This document shows, piece by piece, positions 51,696 through 61,428 of a DNA stretch of 64,000 bases (its first letter is position 1; each line of letters begins with the position of its first letter). Location: NCBI RefSeq assembly GCF_008121495.1, contig NZ_CP043051.1:2127001-2191000 (forward strand), in the 5' to 3' direction. Origin of the DNA: Mediterraneibacter gnavus ATCC 29149. Its GTDB lineage: Bacteria > Bacillota > Clostridia > Lachnospirales > Lachnospiraceae. The position numbers were made by a program, and so were the translations under genes. The notes beneath the pieces are model-generated. The model was not told the origin of the DNA. It saw only the letters and a list, made by a program, of their open reading frames with translations, and did not search any database.

Positions 51696-53783
51696 ATGAA
51701 AGAATCAGAGAAAAAAATAAAGAAAAGTCCATATATGATGAATCGGGAATTATCCTGGTTGAAGTTTAATGAGAGAGTATTGAATGAGGCGGGAAATCCG
51801 AAAGTCCCACTTGCAGAGAGGTTGACTTTTGTATCGATATACCAGTCAAATTTAGACGAATTCTATCGAGTTCGAGTAGGAACGCTGATGGATCAAATGG
51901 ATGTATCAGAAGTTGTTCGTGAGAATAAAACCAATATGACAAGTGAAGAGCAAGTGAAAGCAATTATAAGGGCAACACGAGAGCTAGAGGAGAAAAAGAC
52001 GGTTATTTATGAACAATTGATGGGGGAACTGGAGCCGAAAGGAATTCGTTTGATCAATTTTAATAAGCTGTCTGCAGAAGAAGGAAAAATTCTGGAGGAA
52101 TATTTTGACAGGGAAATTGCACCCTACTTATCAGCGAATATCGTAAGTAAACAGCAGCCCTTTCCTTTTTTAAAGAATAAGGATATCTATGCTGTTGCTC
52201 TTTTGGAGTCGAAGGGTGGGAAGACGAGAACTGCAATCATTCCATGCAGCAACAATGTGTTCCGCAGATTGATCGATATTCCAACTCGAAAGGGAACCTT
52301 TCTGCTTTCAGAAGAATTAATTCTGCAATTTCTTCCGAAATTCTTTAAAAATTATAGTGTGAAAGAAAAATCTTTGATTCGTGTCACAAGAAATGCAGAT
52401 ATTGACACAGAGATGATTTATGACGAGGATCTGGATTACAGAGATGCGATGGAAAATTTAATAAAAGAGAGAAAGCGGATGAACCCGGTCAGGATGGAAT
52501 TTACCGGAACTCTGAATAAAAAAATGATGCATGCGTTATGCAAAACGATCCACGTGGAAAAGGAACATGTATTTAGGTCGGAAGTCCCATTGGATCTGTC
52601 ATTTGTCTTTGCTATTCAGAGCTATCTGAAAAATACAAATGCAGGGGAGTTGTTTTATCCAAGACGAACCCCAAGGCCAACCCCTCAGTTGAATGATAAG
52701 GAATCTTTGATTCCGCAGATTCTGGAAAAAGATGTGCTTTTATCTTATCCGTTTGAAAGTATGAAATCCTTTATCAATCTGCTATATGAAGCAGCGGAGG
52801 ATGAGTCGGTTGTATCGATTAAAATGACGTTGTACCGTTTGGCAAATAAAAGCCAGATTGTAGATGCACTGGTGGAAGCCGCAGAAAATGGAAAAGAAGT
52901 TGTTGTACTGGTAGAACTTCGCGCCCGCTTTGATGAAGAAAATAATATTGAATATTCCAGAAAATTGGAGGAGGCCGGCTGTCGTGTGATTTATGGATTA
53001 AACGGATATAAAGTACATTCAAAATTATGCCTGATTTCCAGAAAAACAGAGCAAGGAGTGTCCTATGTGACACAGATCGGAACTGGAAATTATAATGAAA
53101 AAACATCTGCGCTGTATACGGATCTGTCATTGATTACAGGAAATCAAGAAATCGGAAAAGAGGCTGCTGAAGTGTTTGCAGCACTGTTAAGAGGAGAAAC
53201 AGTGGAAGAAACCCATCTTTTATTAGTAGCACCAAAATGTTTGCAGAATAAAGTGTTGGATATGATAGAAGAAGAAATTCAACATGTGAAAAATGGAGAA
53301 GAAGGATACATCGGAATTAAAATCAATTCTTTGACAGACAAGGTGATCATTAGCAAATTAGTCGAAGCGTCTCAGGCAGGCGTAAAGATTGAAATGATTG
53401 TCAGAGGAATCTGCTGTCTGATTCCAGGTGTCAAAGGGTATACAGAAAACATAACTGTGATAAGTATTGTAGGGCGTTTCCTGGAACATTCTCGAATTTA
53501 TCGATTTGGAACGAAAGAAAGAGAGAATGTGTATATTGCCTCAGCAGATTTTATGACACGAAATACGCTTCGTCGTGTGGAGGTGGCTGCCCCGGTTCTG
53601 GATGAACGATTAAAAAATCAGCTGGACTGGATGTTTGAAACGATGATGAAGGATGATGAAAAGGGAAAATGTCTGACGGAAAAAGGAATCTATGTGGATC
53701 GAAATCTTCATGTACAGAAATTGAATTCCCAGGAGTGCTTTTATGAGGCTGCTTATGCAAATGCGGAAAAAAGACAGAAATAG
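51696..53783 (+). CDS. ppk1: Polyphosphate kinase 1
   Basis: This 695-residue enzyme makes polyphosphate from ATP. The N-domain begins NRELSWLKFNERVL; the catalytic domains contain VVVLVELRARFDEENNI and the phosphorylated His441 in GYKVHSKLCL, and ATQIGTGNYNEKTSALYTD. Length is typical. It follows a PhoH-like gene and precedes an HD hydrolase by 23 bases. Confidence 0.97.
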   Translation: MKESEKKIKKSPYMMNRELSWLKFNERVLNEAGNPKVPLAERLTFVSIYQSNLDEFYRVRVGTLMDQMDVSEVVRENKTNMTSEEQVKAIIRATRELEEKKTVIYEQLMGELEPKGIRLINFNKLSAEEGKILEEYFDREIAPYLSANIVSKQQPFPFLKNKDIYAVALLESKGGKTRTAIIPCSNNVFRRLIDIPTRKGTFLLSEELILQFLPKFFKNYSVKEKSLIRVTRNADIDTEMIYDEDLDYRDAMENLIKERKRMNPVRMEFTGTLNKKMMHALCKTIHVEKEHVFRSEVPLDLSFVFAIQSYLKNTNAGELFYPRRTPRPTPQLNDKESLIPQILEKDVLLSYPFESMKSFINLLYEAAEDESVVSIKMTLYRLANKSQIVDALVEAAENGKEVVVLVELRARFDEENNIEYSRKLEEAGCRVIYGLNGYKVHSKLCLISRKTEQGVSYVTQIGTGNYNEKTSALYTDLSLITGNQEIGKEAAEVFAALLRGETVEETHLLLVAPKCLQNKVLDMIEEEIQHVKNGEEGYIGIKINSLTDKVIISKLVEASQAGVKIEMIVRGICCLIPGVKGYTENITVISIVGRFLEHSRIYRFGTKERENVYIASADFMTRNTLRRVEVAAPVLDERLKNQLDWMFETMMKDDEKGKCLTEKGIYVDRNLHVQKLNSQECFYEAAYANAEKRQK

Positions 53784-53806
53784 CAGAAAAATTTTCAGAC
53801 GGAAAA

Positions 53807-54487
53807 ATGGAATTGGAGAAGGCGAAAGAATTGAATTACAAAGAGATATTACAAAATGAGGAAGTAAAAGCGTATTTGGAGAAGGGCAACGAAAATCTCG
53901 GAATTCTTGGGTATACCGATCATTCCGAAAAACATTGTGCAATAGTTGCAAAACGTGCAGGGATGATTTTGTCAAAATTTGGATATACAGAACATGAGAT
54001 TGAACTTGCAGAGATTGCAGGGGCTATGCATGACATTGGGAATGTGATCAATCGAAAGAATCATGGGGAATATGGGGCAATTCTGGCATGTTCAATCTTG
54101 GAAAAGTTGAAAATGCCGCTGAGAGACAGAATCCTTGTTATGTCAGCGATTGGAAATCATGATGAATCTACAGGGGAGGCCATCGATGCAATATCAGCTG
54201 CGTTGATTCTTGCGGATAAGACAGATGTCAGGAGAAATCGTGTAAGAAATAAAGAAAAAGCAAGTTTTGATAAGCACGATCGTGTGAATTATGCAGTGAC
54301 AAGTGCGGCTGTAAAAGTGAATGCGCAGAAGCATCTGATCGCATTGAATTTACAGATTGACGAGGAGATTTGTACAATGTATGAATATTTTGAAATTTTT
54401 CTCGGCAGGATGATGATGTGTAGGAAAGCGGCAGAAGTACTGGGAGCCAGGTTTAAATTAACCGCAAACGGAAGCAAAGTATTATAG
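53807..54487 (+). CDS. HD domain phosphohydrolase
   Basis: The 226-residue protein has HD motif residues in HSEKHCAIVAKRAG and AGAMHDIGNVIN and a later D in ILADKTDVRR. HD proteins act on nucleotides or phospho-signals. Its proximity to ppk suggests a role in phosphate or nucleotide metabolism, but no substrate can be read. The ribosome binding site is weak (GACGGAAAA). Confidence 0.9.
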   Translation: MELEKAKELNYKEILQNEEVKAYLEKGNENLGILGYTDHSEKHCAIVAKRAGMILSKFGYTEHEIELAEIAGAMHDIGNVINRKNHGEYGAILACSILEKLKMPLRDRILVMSAIGNHDESTGEAIDAISAALILADKTDVRRNRVRNKEKASFDKHDRVNYAVTSAAVKVNAQKHLIALNLQIDEEICTMYEYFEIFLGRMMMCRKAAEVLGARFKLTANGSKVL

Positions 54488-54626
54488 GCATGGAGGAAAA
54501 ATAGAAAAAGCAGTCGGTCGGTTTGCAAGAACAGAAGCAGAGATAAAAGAGTTTGCAAAATAGAGTAACTCTCCTGAAAGAAAATATGGTATAGTAAAAA
54601 GAAAAACGAATACATGGAGAGAAAAT

Positions 54627-55244
54627 ATGAAAACGATTATCATAGGAATTGCAGGCGGAACGGGGTCAGGAAAATCTACATTTACGAAAAAATTAAAGAA
54701 AGAATTTAAAGATGATGTGGCAGTTTTATATCATGACAATTATTACAGGGATCAGAGTGACATCCCGTTAGAAGAGCGAAGAAAGACAAATTATGATCAT
54801 CCGGATGCAATGGAGACAGAGCTTTTGATCCGGCAGTTGATGAACCTGAAAGCAGGAAAGGCAGTAGATTGTCCGGTATACGATTATACACAGCATACAA
54901 GATCGGATCAGGTTGTGAGGGTGGAACCGAAAAAAGTAATTCTTCTGGAAGGGATTCTTGTTCTGGCAGATGAGCGTCTGAGAGATTTGTTGGACATCAA
55001 GGTTTATGTGGAGGCAGATGCGGATGAACGAATCCTGCGTCGGATCATCCGCGATGTCAAGGAGAGGGGACGTGATATGGAAGGTGTTGTGGAGCAGTAT
55101 CTGACAACAGTAAAACCGATGCATTATTTATATGTAGAGCCGACGAGATGTATGGCAGATATTGTGATCAACAGCGGAAAGAATCCGGTGGCATTTACAC
55201 TGGTAAAAAACACCATACAAAAAATATTGGATGAGGCAGAGTAA
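54627..55244 (+). CDS. udk: Uridine kinase
   Basis: The 205-residue kinase has Walker A GGTGSGKST (10-18), then YHDNYYRDQ, DHPDAMET and YDYTQHTR in the nucleoside-binding region. It phosphorylates uridine and cytidine for salvage. TGGAGAG lies upstream. Confidence 0.95.
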   Translation: MKTIIIGIAGGTGSGKSTFTKKLKKEFKDDVAVLYHDNYYRDQSDIPLEERRKTNYDHPDAMETELLIRQLMNLKAGKAVDCPVYDYTQHTRSDQVVRVEPKKVILLEGILVLADERLRDLLDIKVYVEADADERILRRIIRDVKERGRDMEGVVEQYLTTVKPMHYLYVEPTRCMADIVINSGKNPVAFTLVKNTIQKILDEAE

Positions 55245-55285
55245 CTGCAGATATCCGGACAGGCTGTAATAGAAAGGATGAGATT

Positions 55286-56155
55286 GTGCAAAAGAGTATA
55301 AACAAATTGCGAATTCTGACACCGGAAAAATTTCAGGCGGAGTATCCGCATATTTTTAAAAGAAATTTTGGTGAAATTGCGTTGAACAGAGTGCATTTCT
55401 GTAAGGCAGAATGTCTGCGTCAGGCAGTCACAGGAACATTTGCGATTCCAAGAAAAACAAAGCTGACAGGAGATAAGATCACGTTTGGGTACTGTATTGC
55501 AGAGGAACAGCTGATCTTTATTGAAAATCAGGATCATATCAAAATAGAGATGAAAAAAGTCCGGGAATATCAGGATGAAGAGCGTACTTCGCCATTGTTG
55601 CTTTTGTTTGACTGGATGGAGTATCTTATCAAAGATGACATGCTGTTTCTGCAGGATTATGAAGAAAATCTTTCCCATCTGGAAGAGGAACTGCTGGAGG
55701 GAAATATGGAAGATTTTGACAGAAAAATCCTGTTATCCAGAAAGGAACTTTCTGTGCTGAGTGCGTATTATGAACAGTTATCGGATATGGGGGAAACTCT
55801 TCAGCAAAATGCAGCGAGACATCAAACAGAACAGGAAGCATTGCTTTTTGGGCTTTTCTGTGAGAAGGCAGGACGATTGTATGACATGGTGCAGACACTC
55901 AAAGAGTATTCCATGCAGCTTAGAGAAATGCATCAGACGCAGATCGATATCCGGCAGAATGAAATTATGAAAGTGCTGACGATTGTTACAACGCTTTTTA
56001 TGCCGTTGACGCTGATTGCAGGATGGTACGGAATGAATTTTGCACATATGCCCGAACTGACTGCACCGGGAGGGTACGGGATCATCTGTGTTGTGTGTCT
56101 GCTTCTTATTGCAGTGGAAATCTGGATTTTTAAAAAGAAAGGATGGTTTAAGTAG
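55286..56155 (+). CDS. CorA-like magnesium transporter
   Basis: The 289-residue protein has a large cytoplasmic domain with a long helix (about 110-225) and two C-terminal membrane segments, with the pore motif GMNF (YGMNFAHMPEL) between them, typical of CorA. It starts at GTG 55286 (AAAGGA upstream). The second helix ends with a Lys-rich end (FKKKGWFK). Confidence 0.93.
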   Translation: MQKSINKLRILTPEKFQAEYPHIFKRNFGEIALNRVHFCKAECLRQAVTGTFAIPRKTKLTGDKITFGYCIAEEQLIFIENQDHIKIEMKKVREYQDEERTSPLLLLFDWMEYLIKDDMLFLQDYEENLSHLEEELLEGNMEDFDRKILLSRKELSVLSAYYEQLSDMGETLQQNAARHQTEQEALLFGLFCEKAGRLYDMVQTLKEYSMQLREMHQTQIDIRQNEIMKVLTIVTTLFMPLTLIAGWYGMNFAHMPELTAPGGYGIICVVCLLLIAVEIWIFKKKGWFK

Positions 56156-56853
56156 TCATCATTTCCAATAACGCAGCCCCTTCAGTCACACCGTTATGAT
56201 CGCAGTCCGGAAGCATATGATCGGCTTCTTTTTTCAGAATCTCAACGGCATTGCCCATGGCAAACTTCATTTCGGAAGCCTCAAACATACTCAGATCATT
56301 TTCTCAGTCCCCGATGCAGGCAATCTCAGATTTTGCAATACCAAGTGATTGGGCCAGATGCGTCAGAGCGCCCCTTTGGAGGGTTCTGATGAAAAGATCT
56401 CTGCATACTGACCGGTGTAGGCAGCACGAAGAGACGGGGAGTTTGCAAGATGCATTTTGAGCTGCGGCATGGAGTTTTTGGAAAAAAGTAAAACTGCAGT
56501 TCTTTCACATCACATGAAAGCTCCTGGATCGTCTGTTCCATATTTTGGACATAACGGACTTTTCTGGCATCTTTTCCATAGATCAGACGTCCCAGAAAAA
56601 CAAGGCTGTGTCCCTGCAGCAGATACTCATGTCTGATATGCGCAGTGATACCAAGCTTCTCGCTTTGACAGGCATTTAACAAAGAAAGAGCAGTCTGCTT
56701 TGGAATTTCTGACTGGTAGAGCGTCTTTTGCGTGTGATAGTCTGTGACCTTTGCTCCGTTTGAGGAGATGACATAGCGAAACAGGGAATTCTGATCTGTC
56801 AGCTGATGCGGAAGTCAGGTTCCATCCATATCGATTGCCAGTAATTTGATCAT
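56148..56853 (-). pseudogene. HAD (Cof-type) hydrolase pseudogene
   Basis: On the minus strand ATG 56851-56853 opens with IKLLAIDMDGT, motif I of Cof-type HAD hydrolases, then TGA. The body (FRYVISSNGAKVTDYHT, LLNACQSEKLGITAHI) continues in frame. A shift follows around 56450, and the C-terminal motif appears as CIGD, a second TGA, ENDLSMFEAS. At least two stops and a shift make it dead. Confidence 0.85.
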
Positions 56854-57056
56854 AATCGGTGCCTTCTTTCAAGTCTGTGAATTTATGGAGATTATTATTT
56901 ATAGTGTAACACCTTCAAATCAATACGAAAAGACTTCTAAAAAATTTTTTCCCACATAAAATTAGAAAAAATATAGTAATTCTATCAGATTTATAGTATA
57001 CTTAAAACATACTGAAAAAGTAGGAATTGTAAAGAATGAGGGAAAGGATGAAAACA

Positions 57057-58250
57057 ATGAAAAAGATTTTAAAAAGTCTGCCGTTTCAGCTTCTTTTGGG
57101 AGTGATCATCGGAATTGTGCTGGGGCTGATTTCAAATGAAGCGGTCATGAATGTGATCGTCACGATCAAGTTTGTATTAGGAGAACTGATTAATTTCTGT
57201 GTACCGCTGATTGTGATCGGGTTTATTGCGCCATCAATCACGAAGCTCGGGAAAAATGCGTCAAGGATATTAGGAGTGGCTGTTCTTCTTGCTTATGTAT
57301 CCTCCGTCTTAGCGGCGCTGGGATCAATGGCAGCCGGATATGGACTGATTCCGCATTTATCAATTGTTTCGGAAGTAGACGGGCTGAAAGAACTTCCGGA
57401 AATTGTATTCCAGTTGGAAATCCCGCAGATTATGTCCGTGATGAGTGCGCTTGCATTTTCTATTTTGATCGGGCTTGCGGCAACCTGGACCAAGGCAGAG
57501 ACAGTGATCCGGCTATTAGATGAATTCCAACAGATCGTACTGATGATCGTATCCAAGATTGTCATTCCGATCCTTCCGGTATTTATTGCGCTTACATTCT
57601 GGTCTCTGGCATACGAGGGAACGATCACAAAGCAGCTGCCGGTATTTCTCAAGGTTGTGCTGATCGTGATGGTGGGGCACTTTATCTGGATGGCGGTTTT
57701 ATATGCAGTGGGTGGAATTTACTCCGGAAACAATCCGTGGAAAGTTGTAAAGCATTATGGTCCGGCATACATTACTGCAGTGGGAACGATGTCCTCTGCT
57801 GCAACGCTTGCAGTGGCTTTAAAATGTGCCAGAAAGTCGGAGCCGGTACTGAGGGATGATATGGTCAGCTTTGGGATTCCGCTGTTTGCAAACATTCATC
57901 TTTGTGGTTCTGTTCTGACAGAAGTATTTTTTGTGATGACGGTCTCCCAAATTTTATATGGAAAACTGCCGTCAGTCGGAACCATGATCTTATTTTGTGC
58001 ACTGCTTGGCGTGTTTGCAATCGGAGCACCGGGGGTTCCAGGCGGAACGGTGATGGCTTCTCTTGGGCTTATCACGGGAGTTCTTGGATTTGATGCCACA
58101 GGAACAGCACTGATGCTGACAATCTTTGCATTGCAGGACAGCTTTGGTACCGCATGCAATGTGACAGGAGACGGTGCACTGACTATGATTCTGACTGGAT
58201 ATGCAAGACGGCATAATATCGAGCAGCAGACAGAAACGATTGAATTTTAA
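57057..58250 (+). CDS. Dicarboxylate/amino acid:cation symporter (DAACS family)
   Basis: The 397-residue protein has eight or more membrane helices and the family signatures (ALTMILTGYARR-like end, GTMSSAATLAVALKCARK serine-rich hairpin, and PGVPGGTVMASLGL). It imports a dicarboxylate, glutamate or a related substrate with sodium or protons. I chose ATG 57057 because GGAAAGG lies nine bases before it; ATG at 57036 and 57048 are also in frame. Confidence 0.9.
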   Translation: MKKILKSLPFQLLLGVIIGIVLGLISNEAVMNVIVTIKFVLGELINFCVPLIVIGFIAPSITKLGKNASRILGVAVLLAYVSSVLAALGSMAAGYGLIPHLSIVSEVDGLKELPEIVFQLEIPQIMSVMSALAFSILIGLAATWTKAETVIRLLDEFQQIVLMIVSKIVIPILPVFIALTFWSLAYEGTITKQLPVFLKVVLIVMVGHFIWMAVLYAVGGIYSGNNPWKVVKHYGPAYITAVGTMSSAATLAVALKCARKSEPVLRDDMVSFGIPLFANIHLCGSVLTEVFFVMTVSQILYGKLPSVGTMILFCALLGVFAIGAPGVPGGTVMASLGLITGVLGFDATGTALMLTIFALQDSFGTACNVTGDGALTMILTGYARRHNIEQQTETIEF

Positions 58251-58265
58251 GAATCGTGGATAAAA

Positions 58266-58311
58266 AGGGCAGGGACATATTGCGTAACAGGCGATATGTC
58301 CCTGCTTTTTA
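58266..58311 (+). terminator. Terminator after the symporter
   Basis: GCAGGGACATAT/ATATGTCCCTGC stem followed by TTTTT. Confidence 0.92.
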
Positions 58312-58385
58312 GCGTTCTTCTACTTTACAACAGAAGAGGAGACTTCTATAATAAAGTCAAAAGAAAATCCACAGGAGCAGAACTT

Positions 58386-59345
58386 ATGACGATAAAGGAA
58401 ATTGCAAAGCTTGCGCAGGTATCCAGTGCAGCAGTGTCGAGATATATGAACGGGGGATACGTAAGTGAAGAAAAGAAGGAGAGGATCCGGGCAGTGATCG
58501 AAGAAACAGGATACCGCCCGTCTGTACAGGCGAGAACGCTTCGCACCAAACGAGCGTGCCTGGTCGGAGTGATTGTTCCAAAGATCAATTCAGAGTCGAT
58601 CAGCAGGATTACAGAGGGAATTGGTCAGGTACTTTCAGAAAGAGCCTATCAGATGCTTCTGACCATCACAGATAACGATCCGTCCAAAGAGCTGGAATAC
58701 ATGGATTTGTTTGAATCTTATCCGGTGGACGGAATCATTCTGGTAGGAACAGTCCTTTCCAGTGCGCACAAGGAAAAACTGAAAAAGTGCAGAGTGCCGA
58801 TCGTAGTAATCGGACAGCAGACAAACGAGGTCAGCTGTATTTACCATGATGATTATGGGGCTGCAAAAGAACTGGCAGAACAGATCGGAAAAGAAATGTC
58901 CGGACGTATTGCTTATATCGGTGTGACAAGAGAGGATAAGGCGGCAGGTGCAGCCAGAGAAGACGGCTTCCGGGATGGTCTGAGAGCAGTTGGCAGAGAG
59001 CTGGAGGAAGGATGTCTGCGCCGGGCAAGCTTCACAATGGAGTCCGGATATGAGCAGGCATGTGATCTTTTGAGATCAGAGAGTGATATCGATATCATAT
59101 CTTGCGCCACAGATACCATTGCTGCAGGAGTGATCGAAGCAATTGCACAGCTTTCGCCTCAAAGGAGTATTCAGGTGACAGGATTTGGGGACAATCAGTT
59201 TCTGAAAGCGGTTACGGGCGGAATCAGAACCGTGCATTTCGGGTACCAGACAAGTGGTGTAAAAGGCGCCAGATTGCTGCTGGATATGGTAGAATCAGGA
59301 AAGACACTCACGACAGAGATTAAGCTTGGATATGAACTGCTGTAA
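58386..59345 (+). CDS. LacI family regulator of sucrose genes
   Basis: The 319-residue protein has the LacI HTH (MTIKEIAKLAQVSSAAVSRYMNGG, hinge ARTLRTK) and a periplasmic-binding-like effector domain (LVGVIVPKINSESI, DGIILVG, DIISCATDTIAAGVIEAI). It stands just before the sucrose PTS gene, the usual order of ScrR-type regulators. I chose ATG 58386 (AGGAG, spacing 8). Confidence 0.9.
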   Translation: MTIKEIAKLAQVSSAAVSRYMNGGYVSEEKKERIRAVIEETGYRPSVQARTLRTKRACLVGVIVPKINSESISRITEGIGQVLSERAYQMLLTITDNDPSKELEYMDLFESYPVDGIILVGTVLSSAHKEKLKKCRVPIVVIGQQTNEVSCIYHDDYGAAKELAEQIGKEMSGRIAYIGVTREDKAAGAAREDGFRDGLRAVGRELEEGCLRRASFTMESGYEQACDLLRSESDIDIISCATDTIAAGVIEAIAQLSPQRSIQVTGFGDNQFLKAVTGGIRTVHFGYQTSGVKGARLLLDMVESGKTLTTEIKLGYELL

Positions 59346-59392
59346 AACAGAAATCTAGCAAAATATACAAAAAAAATAAAATATAAATTAGT

Positions 59393-59424
59393 AAAAATGC
59401 CATCTTTACAAATGGCATTTTTTT
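59393..59424 (+). terminator. Terminator after the LacI gene
   Basis: AAATGCCAT/ATGGCATTT stem followed by TTTTTT. Confidence 0.85.
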
Positions 59425-59430
59425 CACTAT

Positions 59431-59461
59431 TATAATCTTACAAGATATGAAATCGATTACA
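59431..59461 (+). promoter_or_regulatory. Sucrose operon promoter -10 and LacI operator
   Basis: TATAAT (59431-59436) has no clear -35 at the right spacing. TGAAATCGATTACA (59448-59461) is a near palindrome with ATCGAT at its centre, as in LacI-family operators of sugar genes, placed over the expected start of transcription. Confidence 0.65.
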
Positions 59462-59503
59462 TGAAACGTGAGTCTTGCAAAGAAAAAAGAAAGGGATGAA
59501 GGT

Positions 59504-61428
59504 ATGGATTACAAAAAAACCGCACAGGAAATTTTGAATTATGTTGGTGGGAGCAAGAACATCATTTCAGCGGCACATTGTGCGACCAGACTGCGCCTGG
59601 TTATTGCAGATAACAAGAAGGCAGACAAAGGTGCGCTGGAGAATGTAGATGGAGTCAAAGGAGTGTTTGAGGCATCAGGACAGCTTCAGATCATTCTGGG
59701 GACAGGTACGGTCAACAAGGTGTTTGATCAGTTTATTGAGATTGCAGGAGTGACAGCAAGCTCCAAGGCGAAGCAAAAGAGGCAGCGGTACAGAAGCAGA
59801 ACTGGTTTATGCGGGCAATCAAGCTTCTGGGAGATATTTTTGTTCCGATCATTCCTGCCATTGTGGCAAGTGGATTTTTGATGGGAATCATGAACTCTCT
59901 TGATTTTATGAATACGAACAATTTTATTCATATTGACACGACCAGTTCACTGTATGTATTTGCGAATCTGTTCAGTAATACAGCGTATACCTTTTTACAG
60001 ATTCTGATTGCTTTTTCAGCTGCAAAAGCTTTTGGTGCGAATCCATACCTGGGAGCTGTAATCGGAATGATCACAATTAACCCGGCGCTGCAGAATGCGT
60101 ATACTGTGGCGACAGAAGGTGTGAAAGCAACGCAGTCGGTATTCTTTGGACTCTATCAGATTGATATGGTTGGATATCAGGGACATATCATTCCGATTAT
60201 CATTGCCGTATGGCTGATGTCTGTGATTGAGAAAAAGCTGCACAAGGTTGTTCCGGAGGTACTGGATCTGTTCGTAACACCTCTGGTAAGTGTATTTGTG
60301 ACAGGGTATCTGACACTGGCAGCTATCGGTCCGGTCTTTGTATGGGCGGAGAATGCGATCCTGAACTGTATCCAGTGGCTTCTGACACTTCCTCTGGGAT
60401 TGGGAAGTCTCGTAATGGGAGGTCTGTATGCACCGACTGTAGTGACAGGAATCCATCAGATGTATGCAGCGATCGACCTGGGACAGCTTGCACAGTATGG
60501 AGTGACTTACTGGCTTCCGCTGGCAAGTGCGGCAAACGTGGCACAGGGAGCAGCAGCGCTTGCAGTTGCAGTAAAATCAAAAGATAAGAAGATCAAAGCG
60601 CTGGCACTTCCATCATCTTTAAGTGCATTTATGGGAATTACAGAGCCGGCGATCTTTGGAGTGAACTTAAGATTTTTCAAGCCGTTCATCGCAGGATGTA
60701 TCGGTGGAGGATGCGGTGCACTCTATGCATCAATCGTACACCTTGGAGCAAAAGGAACCGGAGTGACAGGTATTTTTGGTATCCTTCTGTGTCTGAACCA
60801 GCCGGTACAGTATCTGATCGAGATGGCGATCGCAGTCGGAGTTGCCTTTGCGGTATCATTTATCCTTTATAAAGATAAAAAGGAAGAAATAAAAGAGCAG
60901 GCAGAAGCAGTGATTCCGGCAGAAGAAATTCCGGTTTCACAGGCAGAGGCTGTCACAGAAGAGACTCTGGGAAGTCCCGTTTCCGGAAAAGTTGTTCCGA
61001 CAGCTGAGATTTCCGATGCCACATTTGCGGAGGAAATCCTGGGAACAACTGTTGCTGTAGAGCCGGAAGCAGCGGAGCTTGTAGCCCCTTGTGACGGTAC
61101 GATCCTGAGTATTTATGATACGGGGCATGCAGTTTGTATGACCACACCATCCGGTGGAGAGCTTTTGATCCATGCAGGAATTGATACCGTAAAAATGGAA
61201 GGCAGAGGATTTACAAAGTGTGTGGCAGACGGAGATTATGTTCATGCGGGAGATGTACTTCTTAAGATGGATCTGGATGCGATCCGAAAAGAGGGTTACG
61301 AGACAACAACGATGATGATTCTTACCAATGCAGATGACTATGATGTGGAAAAGGTTTCTGCAGATCATGTCAGCTGTGGAGAAAAAATGATGGTACTTCA
61401 TAAAAAATACGAGGAGATAGAGATATGA
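59504..61428 (+). pseudogene. Sucrose-type PTS EIIBCA, broken by a frameshift
   Basis: The first frame (from ATG 59504, AAGGG 8 bases upstream) encodes EIIB (YVGGSKNIISAAHCATRLRLV with the phosphorylation Cys) and stops at 59881. The second, in a -1 frame, carries the linker and EIIC (from about 59770 to 60900, with GITEPAIFGVNLRF) and EIIA (LLIHAGIDTV, active His). The shift lies in 59768-59770 between SSK and EAKEAAVQKQNW. One missing base would restore a single protein of about 641 residues. No start with a ribosome binding site is seen for the second part. The domain order B-C-A is standard for sucrose and beta-glucoside permeases. Confidence 0.85.

Noticed and set aside
59768-59780. Programmed frameshift in the sucrose PTS gene
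   Set aside because: No X XXY YYZ heptamer is in phase at the junction, and such control is not known for this family; mutation or sequencing error is simpler.
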